Of a stretch of 64,000 nt of DNA, positions 63,802-64,000 are shown in pieces (position 1 is the stretch's first letter; every line of letters starts with the position of its first letter). The stretch spans positions 248,001 through 312,000 of the forward strand of contig JAIQEU010000009.1 of the NCBI GenBank assembly GCA_020073665.1, read 5' to 3'. Source of the stretch: Terriglobia bacterium. GTDB taxonomy: Bacteria; Acidobacteriota; Terriglobia; Terriglobales; Acidobacteriaceae. The notes under the pieces were generated by a model. The model was given only the letters and a program-made list of their open reading frames with translations. It was not told where the DNA came from and made no database searches. The position numbers and the translations under genes are program-made.

Positions 63802-64000
63802 TTGGAACCTCTAGATGCAATACTGCAAGCAGCAGCGCTCAATTCGGCAGCCAATGGAATCGTCATAACAGACCGCCACGGGAGTATCGTTTGGGCGAAC
63901 CCAGCTCTCACAACCTTCACCGGCTACACGCTAGACGAAGTCCTAGGCAGGACCCCCGGAATCCTCCGTTCGGGAACCCACGATCAGTCCTTCTACGAAA
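63802..64000 (+). CDS. PAS-domain protein, partial at right edge
   Basis: From a TTG at 63802 (GTGAGG at 63791-63796) the frame is open to the edge: EPLDAILQAAALNSAANGIV, ITDRHGSIVWANPALTTFTG, then YTLDEVLGRTPGILRSGTHD. This is the N-terminal part of a PAS domain, typical of sensor histidine kinases or diguanylate cyclases. The start codon is uncertain; the frame has no ATG nearby. Confidence 0.8.
   Translation, partial: MEPLDAILQAAALNSAANGIVITDRHGSIVWANPALTTFTGYTLDEVLGRTPGILRSGTHDQSFYE

Noticed and set aside
1-64000. CRISPR arrays and cas genes
   Set aside because: No regularly spaced direct repeats or Cas-like proteins were seen anywhere in the window.
1-64000. Insertion sequences with transposase genes
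   Set aside because: No DDE or HUH transposase was recognised; mobility here is by integrase and serine recombinases only.

Overview
The window looks like a chromosomal segment of an Acidobacteriota (class Terriglobia-like) bacterium. This is inferred from the gene repertoire: a winged-helix/TPR transcription factor of the type expanded in that group, several carboxypeptidase-regulatory-domain proteins, many Tat or Sec exported enzymes, GC-rich coding sequence and frequent GTG starts. No marker gene (rRNA, ribosomal protein) is present to prove it.

Bases 1-39,100 are ordinary core or host chromosome. In order they hold an FAH-family hydrolase, a Tat-exported M24 peptidase with msrB, bactofilin, secreted regulatory-domain proteins, an ABC-F ATPase, a NUDIX hydrolase, and a run of exported degradative or scavenging enzymes (two PF04185 phosphoesterases, a vanadium-haloperoxidase-like protein, a GH20 hexosaminidase, an S1/P1 nuclease). 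They also hold a UDP-sugar dehydrogenase-like protein without its catalytic cysteine, and a TPM / nucleotidyltransferase / LemA operon. tRNA-Pro(TGG), tRNA-His(GTG) and tRNA-Arg(TCT) lie here, each with an encoded CCA. One gene (36351-37249) is split by a one-base deletion inside a membrane segment. A 31-bp copy of the tRNA-Pro 3' end lies 0.6 kb from the tRNA.

Bases 39,071 to about 55,760 form an integrated island at the tRNA-Arg gene. A leftward module carries a tyrosine integrase with a zinc-ribbon insertion, a 56-aa basic protein, an excisionase-like protein, replication-like proteins and unknowns. A divergent rightward module carries a GIY-YIG protein with a RAMA/DUF2924-like tail, then a tightly overlapping type I restriction-modification operon (hsdM-hsdS-hsdR) ending in a YgjP-type metallopeptidase. 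Two DUF5681 genes, a PD-(D/E)XK-like nuclease candidate and a fragment of a second, unrelated hsdR follow. No right attachment site was found by eye.

Bases 56,000-64,000 are a second, lower-GC mobile region. Two related large serine recombinases in the same orientation flank an 860-codon secreted beta-helix-like protein and a patchwork of truncated gene starts (a recombinase N-terminus and two response-regulator N-termini). A PAS-domain gene runs off the right end. The best candidates for something new are the GIY-YIG + type I RM + metallopeptidase defence locus and the recombinase/beta-helix cassette.
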